This document shows positions 1 to 7,819 of a stretch of 17,696 nucleotides of DNA, one piece after another; position 1 is the stretch's first letter; every line of letters begins with the position of its first letter. This DNA is from an uncultured Collinsella sp. (GTDB lineage: Bacteria; Actinomycetota; Coriobacteriia; Coriobacteriales; Coriobacteriaceae). The stretch lies in contig CAUFMB010000043.1 in NCBI GenBank assembly GCA_959026535.1, positions 1-17,696 on the forward strand, in the 5' to 3' direction. Below the pieces are notes generated by a model. That model made no database searches. It had not been told where the DNA came from and was given only the letters and a program-made list of their open reading frames with translations. The position numbers and the translations under genes are program-made.

Positions 1-10
1 TGCAAACTTC

Positions 11-87
<77 letters not shown>

Positions 88-129
88 AAGCCTTTGTTTG
101 TTGCTGTGCTCTCGCTCGCAACAGGGAGT

Positions 130-159
130 ATATTAACCCGAAACTTTGCCCTTGTGCAA
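130..159 (-). promoter_or_regulatory. Promoter of tRNA-Pro
   Basis: On the minus strand a -35 box TTGCAC (154-159) and a -10 box TAATAT (130-135) are separated by 18 bases. Transcription would begin near 123, giving a leader of about 36 bases before the tRNA 5' end at 87. An A-tract (A6, 164-169) sits just upstream of the -35 box like an UP element, and it overlaps the coaBC stop codon (168-170). The boxes closely resemble those of the tRNA-Ala promoter at the other end of the window. The assignment rests on sequence match and position only. Confidence 0.7.
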
Positions 160-167
160 GAACTTTT

Positions 168-1382
168 TTAAATATTTTGAAGCAAGTCCAAAATTGTATC
201 TGCGAGCTGGGGTTTTGTTAGCACGGGAAGTTCTTGCGTGCCCGCTTTGCTCACGATCCAGGCCTTGTTGGTATCGGTTCCAAAGCCCGAATCGGCGCGC
301 GAGACATCGTTGGCGATAATGGCATCGCAACCCTTGCGCGCAAGCTTGCGCTGCGCGTACTCCACGACGTTATCGGTCTCGGCCGCAAAGCCGATCACGC
401 ACCGCTCTCCCTTTTGGCGCGAGAGCTCGGCCAAAATATCGACCGTCTCGACCAGTTCGATGCGATCCAGGCGCTCGTTGGCCTTTTTGAGCTTATGGTC
501 GGCAGGGGTCGCGGGGGTGTAGTCGGCGACAGCGGCCGCACAAATGGCCGCATCAGCCGTCTGAAAGGCGCTCAGCGCTGCCTGCAGCATCTCTTCGGCG
601 GTCTGCACGCGCACGCACTCCACGCCGTGGGGAACATCGAGCGATGTCGGCCCCAGCACAAGCGTGACCGCAGCACCGCGGCGAGCGGCCTCCCCCGCCA
701 GGGCGATGCCCATCTTGCCCGACGACCGGTTTCCGATGAAGCGTACGGGGTCGATCGGCTCGTGCGTGGGGCCGGCGGTGATCACGATTCGCTTGCCCGC
801 AAGGTATTGCGGGACGGGGTTCAGCACCTCGCAGATGGCCTCGACGATGTCCTCGGGCTCGTTCATGCGTCCCGTGTCCACGTCGCCGCAGGCAAGGTAG
901 CCGCTGCCGGGTCCCACCACATGGACACCACGCTCGCGCAGCGTGGCCATGTTGGCCTGCGTCGCCGGCGCCTTCCACATGCCGTTGTTCATAGCGGGTG
1001 CGATCACGATGGGTCGCGGCGTCGCAAGCAGCGTGGTGGAGATGAGGTCATCGGCGATACCGTTTGCCATCTTGGCGATGATATTGGCCGTCGCGGGTGC
1101 TACGACCACCAGGTCGGGCTCCTGCGCGAGCGAAATGTGGTGGATGGGGTCGGAGGGGTCGTCGAACAGACCCACTGCGACCGGCTCATTGGTGAGCGCG
1201 CGGAAGGTGAGCGGGCCCACAAACTCGGTGGCATGCTCGCTCATAACGACCTTGACGCGTGCGCCGCGCTTTTGCAGCAGACGCACGATATTGCACGACT
1301 TATAGGCGGCGATCCCGCCGGTAATGCCCAGCAGGATCGTTTTTCCCTCAAGTAGCATTGAATTGTTGGGTGCCGCCGTCAT
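168..1382 (-). CDS. coaBC: Bifunctional phosphopantothenoylcysteine decarboxylase / phosphopantothenate-cysteine ligase (CoaBC, Dfp)
   Basis: This cytosolic flavoprotein catalyses two successive steps of coenzyme A synthesis: joining 4'-phosphopantothenate to cysteine (CoaB), then decarboxylating the product to 4'-phosphopantetheine (CoaC). The 404 residues match the usual length. The N-terminal decarboxylase half shows GITGGIAAYKS at 19-29, the active-site histidine in HHISLA (about 82), the PAMNNGMW motif at 129-136 and the reactive cysteine in ACGDVDTGRM (Cys165). The ligase half starts near 195 with ITAGPTHEPIDPVRFIGNRS and later shows AAAVADYTP. The start at 1382 is supported by AAGGAAG seven bases upstream; an internal Met (residue 9) is less well placed. 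The preceding zinc-ribbon gene ends two bases away. No terminator is visible after the stop, where the tRNA-Pro promoter begins. Confidence 0.97.
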   Translation of the reverse strand: MTAAPNNSMLLEGKTILLGITGGIAAYKSCNIVRLLQKRGARVKVVMSEHATEFVGPLTFRALTNEPVAVGLFDDPSDPIHHISLAQEPDLVVVAPATANIIAKMANGIADDLISTTLLATPRPIVIAPAMNNGMWKAPATQANMATLRERGVHVVGPGSGYLACGDVDTGRMNEPEDIVEAICEVLNPVPQYLAGKRIVITAGPTHEPIDPVRFIGNRSSGKMGIALAGEAARRGAAVTLVLGPTSLDVPHGVECVRVQTAEEMLQAALSAFQTADAAICAAAVADYTPATPADHKLKKANERLDRIELVETVDILAELSRQKGERCVIGFAAETDNVVEYAQRKLARKGCDAIIANDVSRADSGFGTDTNKAWIVSKAGTQELPVLTKPQLADTILDLLQNI

Positions 1383-1384
1383 CG

Positions 1385-2104
1385 TTAGGCTTCCTTGCTA
1401 GGGAGCACGAGCAGGCGGTGGCAGTACGGGCAGTGCGTAATCTCACTGCCGTCATGGTTGAGGTCGCTCATGGACGACGCCTGCAGCGCGGTGTGGCAGA
1501 CCGTGGGGATGTTGCCCTGAATGGTTTCGACGGCCAGGCCACGGAACTGCTTGAGCAGACGCTCGTAGTCGGTGAGAACGTCGGCCGGCAGCGTGGCAGC
1601 AAGCGCGGTGCGCTCCTTAGCGGCGGCGTCAATCTGAGCCTGCAGGTCGGCAGCCTTGGCGCGGGCGGCCTTGGTATCGGCCTTCACGCCCTCCTCGAAC
1701 TTGGCGATGATTGCCTGCGCGCGGGCCTCGCGGTCGAGCGCCTCCTTATGGGCGACAACGACGTCCTTGCGGGTGTGTTCAATCTTGTCCAGACGCTTGG
1801 CCAGGGTGGCGAGCTCGTTTTCCAGGTCCTGAACCTCGCGGTAGTCGGAGCCGTCGACGTGGCGCTTCTTGGCAGCCTCGATGGCGTTGTTGGTCTGAAT
1901 CTCGGTGGTATTGAGATCGTCGAGCTCAATGTCCAGATCCTTGCGCTGGGCGTAGAGCTTGGTCATCTCGGACTTGAGCTTCACATAGGTCTTGCGCTTG
2001 GAAGCGAGCTCCTTGAGCTCCGGCATATTGGCAAGTTCACTCTTGTTGCGGGCGAGCTCCAAATCGATCTGTTGCAGCTTGAGTAGCGTAGCGCCGGCGC
2101 TCAT
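1385..2104 (-). CDS. Coiled-coil protein with C-terminal zinc-ribbon-like domain (COG1579 family)
   Basis: The 239-residue product is mostly a long charged helix, predicted coiled coil from about residue 6 to 170 and rich in K, E, A and L. It ends in a small zinc-ribbon-like module. The biochemical role of this family is not established; members are widespread in Gram-positive bacteria and often sit beside Nif3 genes, as here. The module shows Cys203-His204 and Cys225-x2-Cys228, but Pro200 stands where the family normally has its first cysteine, so the usual C4 site is incomplete. I chose ATG 2104 because it has AAGGAGAG at a good distance and forms an ATGA overlap with the Nif3 gene. The frame stays open to an ATG at 2140, but that start would lie inside Nif3 and adds residues unlike the family. 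Confidence 0.88.
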   Translation of the reverse strand: MSAGATLLKLQQIDLELARNKSELANMPELKELASKRKTYVKLKSEMTKLYAQRKDLDIELDDLNTTEIQTNNAIEAAKKRHVDGSDYREVQDLENELATLAKRLDKIEHTRKDVVVAHKEALDREARAQAIIAKFEEGVKADTKAARAKAADLQAQIDAAAKERTALAATLPADVLTDYERLLKQFRGLAVETIQGNIPTVCHTALQASSMSDLNHDGSEITHCPYCHRLLVLPSKEA

Positions 2105-2910
2105 AAGTTCTCTCCTTTTGTCACAGTCCACCATTGGCAAGGGTTCAGTATTTTAATCGCATGACGGGGGTCGACCCCGGCGTCAACTGCAGAGTTCATC
2201 AATATATCAACGATCGGCTCCTCGGAGCGGTCGTGGCCGAGCAAGATCACCGGTAGCCCACGCAAGGCAAGGTCCTGCGCCACGTGATAGCCTGCCTCGC
2301 CCGTCACGACAACATCCGCACCGGCGGCGATGGCAAGTTCGCCAAAGTCACCGAGGGAGCCGCCCAGAATGGCGACGGTGCGGCACGAGCGCTCGGCATC
2401 GCCCCATACACGCGGGTCGCTTCCGAAGGCCGTGGCAGCACGGGCGGCAAGATCGCGCAGCGTGCACGGGTCGTTGAGCGTCGCAAGCGCGCCAAGGCCG
2501 GTCGACTCGGGGTCGTCTACGTGCTCCAGCGAGCTCACGGGCACGGCGTCCAGCAGCTCACTTAGGCAGGCACGCGCCTCGTGCGAGCGGTCCAGATTGG
2601 TGTGGAGCGAAATAATGCTCACGCCGCAGCGGGCAGCCTCGTAGAGGGCCGCGCTGCACTGGGGTCGTGTGGCATCCGCCGGACAAAAGGCCTCGGGTGC
2701 CTTGATGTATATGGGATGATGCGTCAGCAGCACGTTGGCGCCGGCTTCTTGGGCGCGGCGAACGTTAGCCACGGTCGCATCGAGTGCGCAGGCAACGCCG
2801 GTGATCTCCGCGGCCGGATCGCCAACGGAGAGTCCTACGTGATCCCAGCCCTCGGCGTCCGCCTTGGGGTAGCGCGCCAGCAGCCCACGTTCAAGCTCGG
2901 CGACGATCAT
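2101..2910 (-). CDS. Nif3-like dinuclear metal centre hexameric protein
   Basis: This is a member of the Nif3/YbgI/YqfO family, conserved proteins that form hexameric rings with a two-metal site and are sometimes annotated as GTP cyclohydrolase I type 2; their physiological function is unsettled. The 269 residues match the short form without the PII-like insert. Visible motifs are GWDHVGLSVGD (21-31), the metal-binding THHP (His64, His65), HTNLD (His103, Asp107), and the C-terminal GHDRSEE with His226 and Glu230, so the full ligand set appears present. The start overlaps the stop of the cysteine desulfurase gene (ATGA at 2907-2910) with no strong ribosome binding site, which suggests coupled translation. 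The same ATGA arrangement links its 3' end to the zinc-ribbon gene. Confidence 0.93.
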   Translation of the reverse strand: MIVAELERGLLARYPKADAEGWDHVGLSVGDPAAEITGVACALDATVANVRRAQEAGANVLLTHHPIYIKAPEAFCPADATRPQCSAALYEAARCGVSIISLHTNLDRSHEARACLSELLDAVPVSSLEHVDDPESTGLGALATLNDPCTLRDLAARAATAFGSDPRVWGDAERSCRTVAILGGSLGDFGELAIAAGADVVVTGEAGYHVAQDLALRGLPVILLGHDRSEEPIVDILMNSAVDAGVDPRHAIKILNPCQWWTVTKGENL

Positions 2911-4085
2911 GCGGCACCCACGATCGAGAGCAGCGTCTGGGCAAACTCGTCCAGGTCGACAGGGTTCACACGGTCATCAAATGAGATACGCAGAGCGCCC
3001 AATGCCTGCTCGCGACCAATGCCCATGGCGCTGAGAACATGGCTCGGGTCCATGCTGCCGCTCGAGCATGCCGAGCCTGCCGACACCTCAAAGCCGGCGG
3101 CGTCGAGCTTGATGATGAGCTCCTCGGAGTCCATGCCGTCAATGTAGATCGATACCATGCCGGGCAGACGGTCGGCTTGCGCGTAGTCGCCCATGGTGGC
3201 GTGAATGCGCGGATGGGCCGTAAGCGTGGCGTAGAGCTTGTCGGATAAGGCCTGCAGCGTTGTACGCTCCTGGGCCACGCGGGGCGCCAACGTGCGGGCG
3301 GCAGCGGCAAAAGCCAGCTGTGTACGCAGGTCCTGCGTGCCGGCACGACGACCGGCCTCCTGTCCGCCGCCAAAGATGCGGGGTCGCAGTGGGGTGCGGG
3401 TCTTAACGTAGAGCGCGCCAGATGCCACAGGACCGCCGATCTTGTGCGCGGCAACGGTCATAGCATCGACGCCCAGCTCGGTGACATCGAGCGGAATATG
3501 CAAGTAGCCTTGGATGGCATCGGTATGAAACAGGGCGCCGGCAGCATGTGCGGCGGCGGCCAGCTCGCGGATGGGCTGCACCACGCCGGTCTCGTTGTTG
3601 GCAACCATGATGCTCACGAGCGCCACGTCGTCGCCTAGTAGCTCGACAAGCGTGGCGGGCTCAATGTAGCCCATGCGGCAGGGCTGCACCAGGTCGACGC
3701 TAAAGCCTGCGGCACGCAGCAGCGGCAGGTTGTCCAGAATCGAATCGTGCTCGATGGCAGATACGATCACGCGGTTACGCTTACGGTCGCGCTGACGTGC
3801 ACCCTCGGCAAGACCGAGTAGCGCCAGCTGGTTGGCTTCGGTGCCGCCGTTGGTCAGAACAATCTCAGACGGGCGAACGCGCGCGCCAAAGCTGCGGGCG
3901 ATCTCGCGACGTGCAACCTCCAGACGCGCGGCAGCCTTGCGGCCGAGCGAGTGCAGCGAGTTGGGGTTGACGCCCGCTAGCTCGCTATCGTCGTACTCAC
4001 GCTGCGCAAGGCGCGCCTCGGCGCGCATGGGCGTCGAGGCGGCGTAGTCAAGATTCACGGGTATGCGGTTTTGACCTGCGGTCAT
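2907..4085 (-). CDS. Cysteine desulfurase, NifS/IscS family
   Basis: This PLP-dependent enzyme takes sulfur from L-cysteine as an enzyme-bound persulfide, releasing alanine, and supplies it to iron-sulfur cluster or thio-tRNA synthesis. The 392 residues cover the whole family fold. Landmarks are NLDYAASTP near the N terminus, NGGTEANQLAL (79-89), His113 in SAIEHDS, NNETGVVQPI, the PLP lysine Lys215 in AAHKIGG, RRAGTQD, and the catalytic Cys340 in SAGSACSSGSMDPSHVL. The long active-site loop places it in the IscS/NifS class rather than the SufS class. No scaffold gene (iscU/sufU) or mnmA lies next to it, so the sulfur acceptor cannot be read from context. AGGAGG lies 11 bases before ATG 4085, inside the end of rpe. 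A symbol (nifS or iscS) would be a guess. Confidence 0.95.
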   Translation of the reverse strand: MTAGQNRIPVNLDYAASTPMRAEARLAQREYDDSELAGVNPNSLHSLGRKAAARLEVARREIARSFGARVRPSEIVLTNGGTEANQLALLGLAEGARQRDRKRNRVIVSAIEHDSILDNLPLLRAAGFSVDLVQPCRMGYIEPATLVELLGDDVALVSIMVANNETGVVQPIRELAAAAHAAGALFHTDAIQGYLHIPLDVTELGVDAMTVAAHKIGGPVASGALYVKTRTPLRPRIFGGGQEAGRRAGTQDLRTQLAFAAAARTLAPRVAQERTTLQALSDKLYATLTAHPRIHATMGDYAQADRLPGMVSIYIDGMDSEELIIKLDAAGFEVSAGSACSSGSMDPSHVLSAMGIGREQALGALRISFDDRVNPVDLDEFAQTLLSIVGAA

Positions 4086-4091
4086 AAGGGT

Positions 4092-4763
4092 TTATGCCTC
4101 CTGTGCAGCCTCGTTGCCCAGCTTCTGCAGCAGCGCAACCTCGGCAGCGGGATCTTCGGACTTAAATACGGCAGAACCGGCCACCAGGACATTTGCGCCG
4201 GCCTTGACGACCTCGGCAATGTTCTTGGAAGAAATGCCACCGTCGACTTCGATGAGGGGCGAAACGCCGTGACGCTCGCACATGGCCTTGAGCTCGTGGA
4301 GCTTAGCGATGGTGCCCGGGATAAAGCTCTGGCCGCCAAAGCCTGGGTTCACGCTCATGAGCAGCACCATATCGACGACGTCGATGATGCTCTCGAGCAC
4401 GCACACGGGGGTGGCGGGGTTGAGCACAACGCCGGCCTTGACGCCGCGCTGCTGCAGATGCGTGAGCGTGCGGTGCAGGTGCGTGGAAGCCTCGTAGTGC
4501 ACGGTGATCATGTCGGCGCCGGCGTCGGCGTACCAATCGACCGTCTCGTCGGGGTTCGATACCATCAGGTGCGCGTCGACCGGCACGTCGGTGGAGCGCT
4601 TGACGGCCTTGAGGATGTCGACGCCAAAGGTGAGGTTGCCGGTAAAGTGGCCGTCCATGACGTCGAAGTGCACGTAGTCGGCGCCGGAGATCTTGTCGAG
4701 GTCGCCCTTGAGGTTGGCCATATCGGCCGAAAGGATGGACGGAGCGATTTTAATGGAACCCAT
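4092..4763 (-). CDS. rpe: Ribulose-phosphate 3-epimerase
   Basis: The enzyme interconverts D-ribulose 5-phosphate and D-xylulose 5-phosphate in the non-oxidative pentose phosphate pathway, in the cytosol. The 223 residues form a TIM barrel of normal length. Visible are IAPSILSADMANL at the N terminus, HFDVMDGHF with the metal-binding His32 and catalytic Asp34, HLMV (His65), VNPGFGGQSFI (138-148), IEVDGGIS with the second catalytic Asp174, and the phosphate-binding VAGSAVFK near the end. The start at 4763 has AAAGG eight bases upstream. It lies 18 bases after gpsA and 6 bases before the cysteine desulfurase gene, so co-transcription is likely. Confidence 0.97.
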   Translation of the reverse strand: MGSIKIAPSILSADMANLKGDLDKISGADYVHFDVMDGHFTGNLTFGVDILKAVKRSTDVPVDAHLMVSNPDETVDWYADAGADMITVHYEASTHLHRTLTHLQQRGVKAGVVLNPATPVCVLESIIDVVDMVLLMSVNPGFGGQSFIPGTIAKLHELKAMCERHGVSPLIEVDGGISSKNIAEVVKAGANVLVAGSAVFKSEDPAAEVALLQKLGNEAAQEA

Positions 4764-4781
4764 GGTAGAAGCCTTTCTGCG

Positions 4782-5789
4782 CTAGTCGGTGAGTCCGTAG
4801 AACTCTTGGGAGGGTACGCGGTCGGTAAGAATCTCGAGCGCCCTATCCAAAGTAACACCGTTGTAGAGCGTTTGCTCCACGGCAAAGGTGAGCGGAATGT
4901 CTACGCCCAGTGAACGGGCAAGCTCGCTCACGCTGCGGGCCGCGACGGCGCCCTCGACAACCATATGCGTGCGCGTCTGATACTCGTCGAGCGACACGCC
5001 GTGGGCAAACTCGTAGCCAAAGGTGCGGTTGCGCGAATGCTCCGAGGTGCAGGTGGCAATGAGGTCACCCATGCCGGCAAGTCCCATGCAGGTCATAGCT
5101 TGACCGCCGCGGGCATGCACCAGACGGCTAATCTCGGCCAGGCCGCGCGTCATGATGAGGGCGAGCGTGTTGTCGCCGGCGCCGGTGCCGGCGGAGATGC
5201 CACACACGATGGCGATGACATTTTTCATGGCGCCGCAGACCTCGACACCGGTCATGTCTTGCGACAGATAAATGCGGAAGGCCGTTGATAGAAGCAGGTC
5301 CTTAAAGGCCTCCCCTACCTGCGGATCATCGCTGGCGATGACGGCGGCAGAGAGCCCGCCGCGGCAAATTTCCTCGGCATGGTTGGGGCCCGAGAGTGCC
5401 GCCACACGCGTCTCGTTGCCGATCTCACTGGCGATGACCTCGCTCATGAGTAGGCCGGACTCGGGCTCAATGCCCTTGGTGAGGCAGAGCACCGGGGTAT
5501 CGGCGGCGATAAAGGGCGCGGCCTGGTGGCACACGCTGCGAAGGTGCGTCGAAGGAACGGCAAAGATGATGGCCTCGGCGCCGTCGAGTGCCTGCATCAG
5601 CTCCGTCGTGGCGAAGACGTTGCAGGGCAGCTCGTAGCCCACAAGGTAGCGGGGGTTGCGGTGCTCGCCATTGATGCCGGCGGCCGTCTGCTCGCTGTGG
5701 GCCCACATGGTCACGCGCTCGGCTCGCGCGGCGGCGAGGCCGGCGACGGCGGTTCCCCACGAGCCAGAGCCAATCAGCGCAACATTCAT
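4782..5789 (-). CDS. gpsA: NAD(P)-dependent glycerol-3-phosphate dehydrogenase
   Basis: GpsA reduces dihydroxyacetone phosphate to sn-glycerol 3-phosphate, the backbone for membrane phospholipids and the substrate of PlsY, which is encoded just upstream. The 335 residues match the family. An N-terminal Rossmann fold carries ALIGSGSWGTAVAGLAA, followed by FAVPSTHLRSVC, LTKGIEPE and SGPNHAEEI. The C-terminal catalytic domain shows the conserved lysine in AMKNVIAIVCG, then AGDNTLALIMTRGLAEISRL and GMGDLIATCTSEHSRN. The ribosome binding site AGGAG overlaps the plsY stop codon (TAG, 5799-5801), so plsY and gpsA are probably translationally coupled. Confidence 0.97.
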   Translation of the reverse strand: MNVALIGSGSWGTAVAGLAAARAERVTMWAHSEQTAAGINGEHRNPRYLVGYELPCNVFATTELMQALDGAEAIIFAVPSTHLRSVCHQAAPFIAADTPVLCLTKGIEPESGLLMSEVIASEIGNETRVAALSGPNHAEEICRGGLSAAVIASDDPQVGEAFKDLLLSTAFRIYLSQDMTGVEVCGAMKNVIAIVCGISAGTGAGDNTLALIMTRGLAEISRLVHARGGQAMTCMGLAGMGDLIATCTSEHSRNRTFGYEFAHGVSLDEYQTRTHMVVEGAVAARSVSELARSLGVDIPLTFAVEQTLYNGVTLDRALEILTDRVPSQEFYGLTD

Positions 5790-5798
5790 GACTCTCTC

Positions 5799-6482
5799 CT
5801 ACTTATCGTCGGGCTCGGTGACGCGCTTGGTAAATGAGAGCTTGGACTCCTTACCGGTCATGAGCTTTTTGATGTTCGCGCGATGGGCCCACACCACGGT
5901 GATGCCGATTATCGCCATGCAGAACTTGAGGCCCAGGCTGCTGTACGGAAAGACCGCGCAAGCAGCGATGGGAAGACCGATGGCCGCGGCAAGCGAGCCC
6001 ACCGACACAAACTTGGTGATGGCGACGGCCACGATAAACATGCCCAGCAGCGACAGGCCAATTGGCCAATACCAGGCGAGGATGACGCCCAGGCCAACTG
6101 CGATTCCCTTGCCGCCATGGAAATTGAGGTAGGGCGAGAAGATGTGGCCCCACACCGCTGCCAGGCAGATGACGCCGAGCATCCAGTCGCCGGCGGCGCC
6201 GGGGGCCATAATGCTCGGCGGAAATCCATAGCCCACGCTCGCGATGAGCGGACGCGCGATAAGGACGCAGATGGCGCCCTTAAAGCAGTCCAGCAGCAGC
6301 GTGAGCGCGGCCACCTTGGGACCGGCTACACGCAGCGCGTTGGTGGTGCCGATGTTGCCGGAGCCCGCCTTGCGAATGTCGGTGTGGTTGAACACGCGGC
6401 CCAAGATCAGGCCAAACGGAATCGCCCCGATAAAGAACGAGACCACGGCGCAGACGGCGGTCAGCAGAATCGGATTATGCAT
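5799..6482 (-). CDS. plsY: Glycerol-3-phosphate acyltransferase PlsY (acyl-phosphate type)
   Basis: PlsY is a polytopic membrane enzyme that moves an acyl group from acyl-phosphate to position 1 of glycerol-3-phosphate, the first acylation in phospholipid synthesis of most bacteria. The 227 residues contain several hydrophobic segments and the three family motifs: GAIPFGLILGR near the N terminus, GSGNIGTTNALRVAGPK with the substrate-binding region, and FHGGKGIAVGLG in the middle. The length is near the usual 200-220. It overlaps the end of der by eight bases, with AAGGAG seven bases before ATG 6482. PlsX, which makes the acyl-phosphate donor, is not in the window. Confidence 0.96.
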   Translation of the reverse strand: MHNPILLTAVCAVVSFFIGAIPFGLILGRVFNHTDIRKAGSGNIGTTNALRVAGPKVAALTLLLDCFKGAICVLIARPLIASVGYGFPPSIMAPGAAGDWMLGVICLAAVWGHIFSPYLNFHGGKGIAVGLGVILAWYWPIGLSLLGMFIVAVAITKFVSVGSLAAAIGLPIAACAVFPYSSLGLKFCMAIIGITVVWAHRANIKKLMTGKESKLSFTKRVTEPDDK

Positions 6483-7809
6483 CCTTTTGCTCCTTCTTCC
6501 TAAAGAAGAGTCGAATGGGCGTGCCGGAAAAATCGAAGGTCGAGCGCATACGGTTCTCCACGTAGCGCTGGTAGGTGTCGTTGACCAGGTCGCTGTGATT
6601 GACGAAGAACGTGAACGTCGGCGGGTTGACGCCCGTCTGGGTCACGTAGTGCATGCGCAGGCGGCGCTTGCCGTCCACCACGGTATGACCGAACTCGCGC
6701 AGGTCGGTGAGGAACGTGTTGAGGCGCGAGGTGCTGATCTTTTGCGAGCGCGTCTTTTCGGCAGCGTCGACCATCGCCCAGATCTTCTCGACGCTGCGGC
6801 CAGTGAGGGCAGAGATGCGCAGGTATTGGGCCCAGGGAGCCATGACGCCCAGACGGCGGTCGATGGTCTCCATGCAGGCCTCGCGTTTACGGTCGTCGCC
6901 GAGCAGATCCCACTTGTTGAGCAGCACAACGATGGCGCAGCCGCGCTCGATGGCAAGACCCATGACCTTCTGGTCCTGCTCGGTAACGCCCACGGAGGCG
7001 TCGACGACGAGCAGCGCCACGTCGGCGCGGTCGATGGCGCGCAGGCCGCGGACCATGGAGTAGTACTCGATGTTCTCGTACACGGTGCTCTTCTTGCGAA
7101 TGCCCGCGGTGTCGACCATGCGGTAGTGCTTGCCGTTACGCTCGACGACCGTGTCGATGGCGTCGCGCGTCGTGCCGGCAATGTTGGACACGATGGAGCG
7201 GTCGGCGCCCAGGATGCGGTTGAACAGCGACGACTTTCCGGCATTGGGGCGGCCGATGATGGCCACATTCAGCGCGTCGGGGAACTCGTCGGCGATCTCG
7301 TCCTCCTCCTCGGGCAACAGAGCCACGATGTCGTCGAGCAGGTCGCCCGTGCCGTGGCCGTGCAGGGCCGAGAGAGGCGTGGGCTCGCCGATACCGAGCG
7401 AATAGAACTCCCAGATGCTGTCGTTCTCTCGATCGGGGTTGTCGAGCTTGTTCACCAGCAGAAAGACCGGCTTGTCGCAGCGCTTGAGCATGCGGGCGAC
7501 CGACTCGTCCTCCTCGGTGACGCCGGTGCGGCCATCGACCACAAACAGGATGACGGCGGCTTCCTCGGCGGCGGCGAGCGCCTGGTCGCGGATGGACGTG
7601 GCGAAGACGTCATCGCTCTTGAGCGGCTCGATGCCGCCCGTGTCGACGATGGTGAACTCGCGGCCGTTCCAATCGGCCGTGTGATACGAGCGGTCGCGCG
7701 TGACGCCGCGAGACTCGTGGACGATGGCGTCCGAGGTCTGGGCCAGGCGGTTAACGAGCGTGGACTTGCCCACGTTGGGGCGTCCGACGACGGCGACGAT
7801 AGGTTTCAT
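6475..7809 (-). CDS. der: Ribosome biogenesis GTPase Der (EngA)
   Basis: Der is an essential GTPase with two tandem G domains and a KH-like C-terminal domain; it acts in assembly of the 50S ribosomal subunit. The 444-residue product shows both GTPase domains. The first has GRPNVGKS (9-16), DTGG and NKLD (about 120-123). The second has GRPNAGKSS (187-195), DTAGIRKK (233-240) and NKWD (about 298-301). The C-terminal part ends in a lysine-rich tail. I took ATG 7809 as the start because it has AAAGGAGAG at good spacing and puts the P-loop where the family has it. The frame runs open to an ATG at 7980, but that would overlap the upstream gene and add unrelated residues. The ribosome binding site abuts the stop codon of the DUF512 gene. 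Confidence 0.97.
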   Translation of the reverse strand: MKPIVAVVGRPNVGKSTLVNRLAQTSDAIVHESRGVTRDRSYHTADWNGREFTIVDTGGIEPLKSDDVFATSIRDQALAAAEEAAVILFVVDGRTGVTEEDESVARMLKRCDKPVFLLVNKLDNPDRENDSIWEFYSLGIGEPTPLSALHGHGTGDLLDDIVALLPEEEDEIADEFPDALNVAIIGRPNAGKSSLFNRILGADRSIVSNIAGTTRDAIDTVVERNGKHYRMVDTAGIRKKSTVYENIEYYSMVRGLRAIDRADVALLVVDASVGVTEQDQKVMGLAIERGCAIVVLLNKWDLLGDDRKREACMETIDRRLGVMAPWAQYLRISALTGRSVEKIWAMVDAAEKTRSQKISTSRLNTFLTDLREFGHTVVDGKRRLRMHYVTQTGVNPPTFTFFVNHSDLVNDTYQRYVENRMRSTFDFSGTPIRLFFRKKEQKDA

Positions 7810-7819
7810 CTGCTCTCCT

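Noticed and set aside
99..123. 6-bp inverted repeat (TGTTGC/GCAACA) in the tRNA-Pro leader as a regulatory hairpin
   Set aside because: The stem is short with a 13-base loop, within chance expectation.
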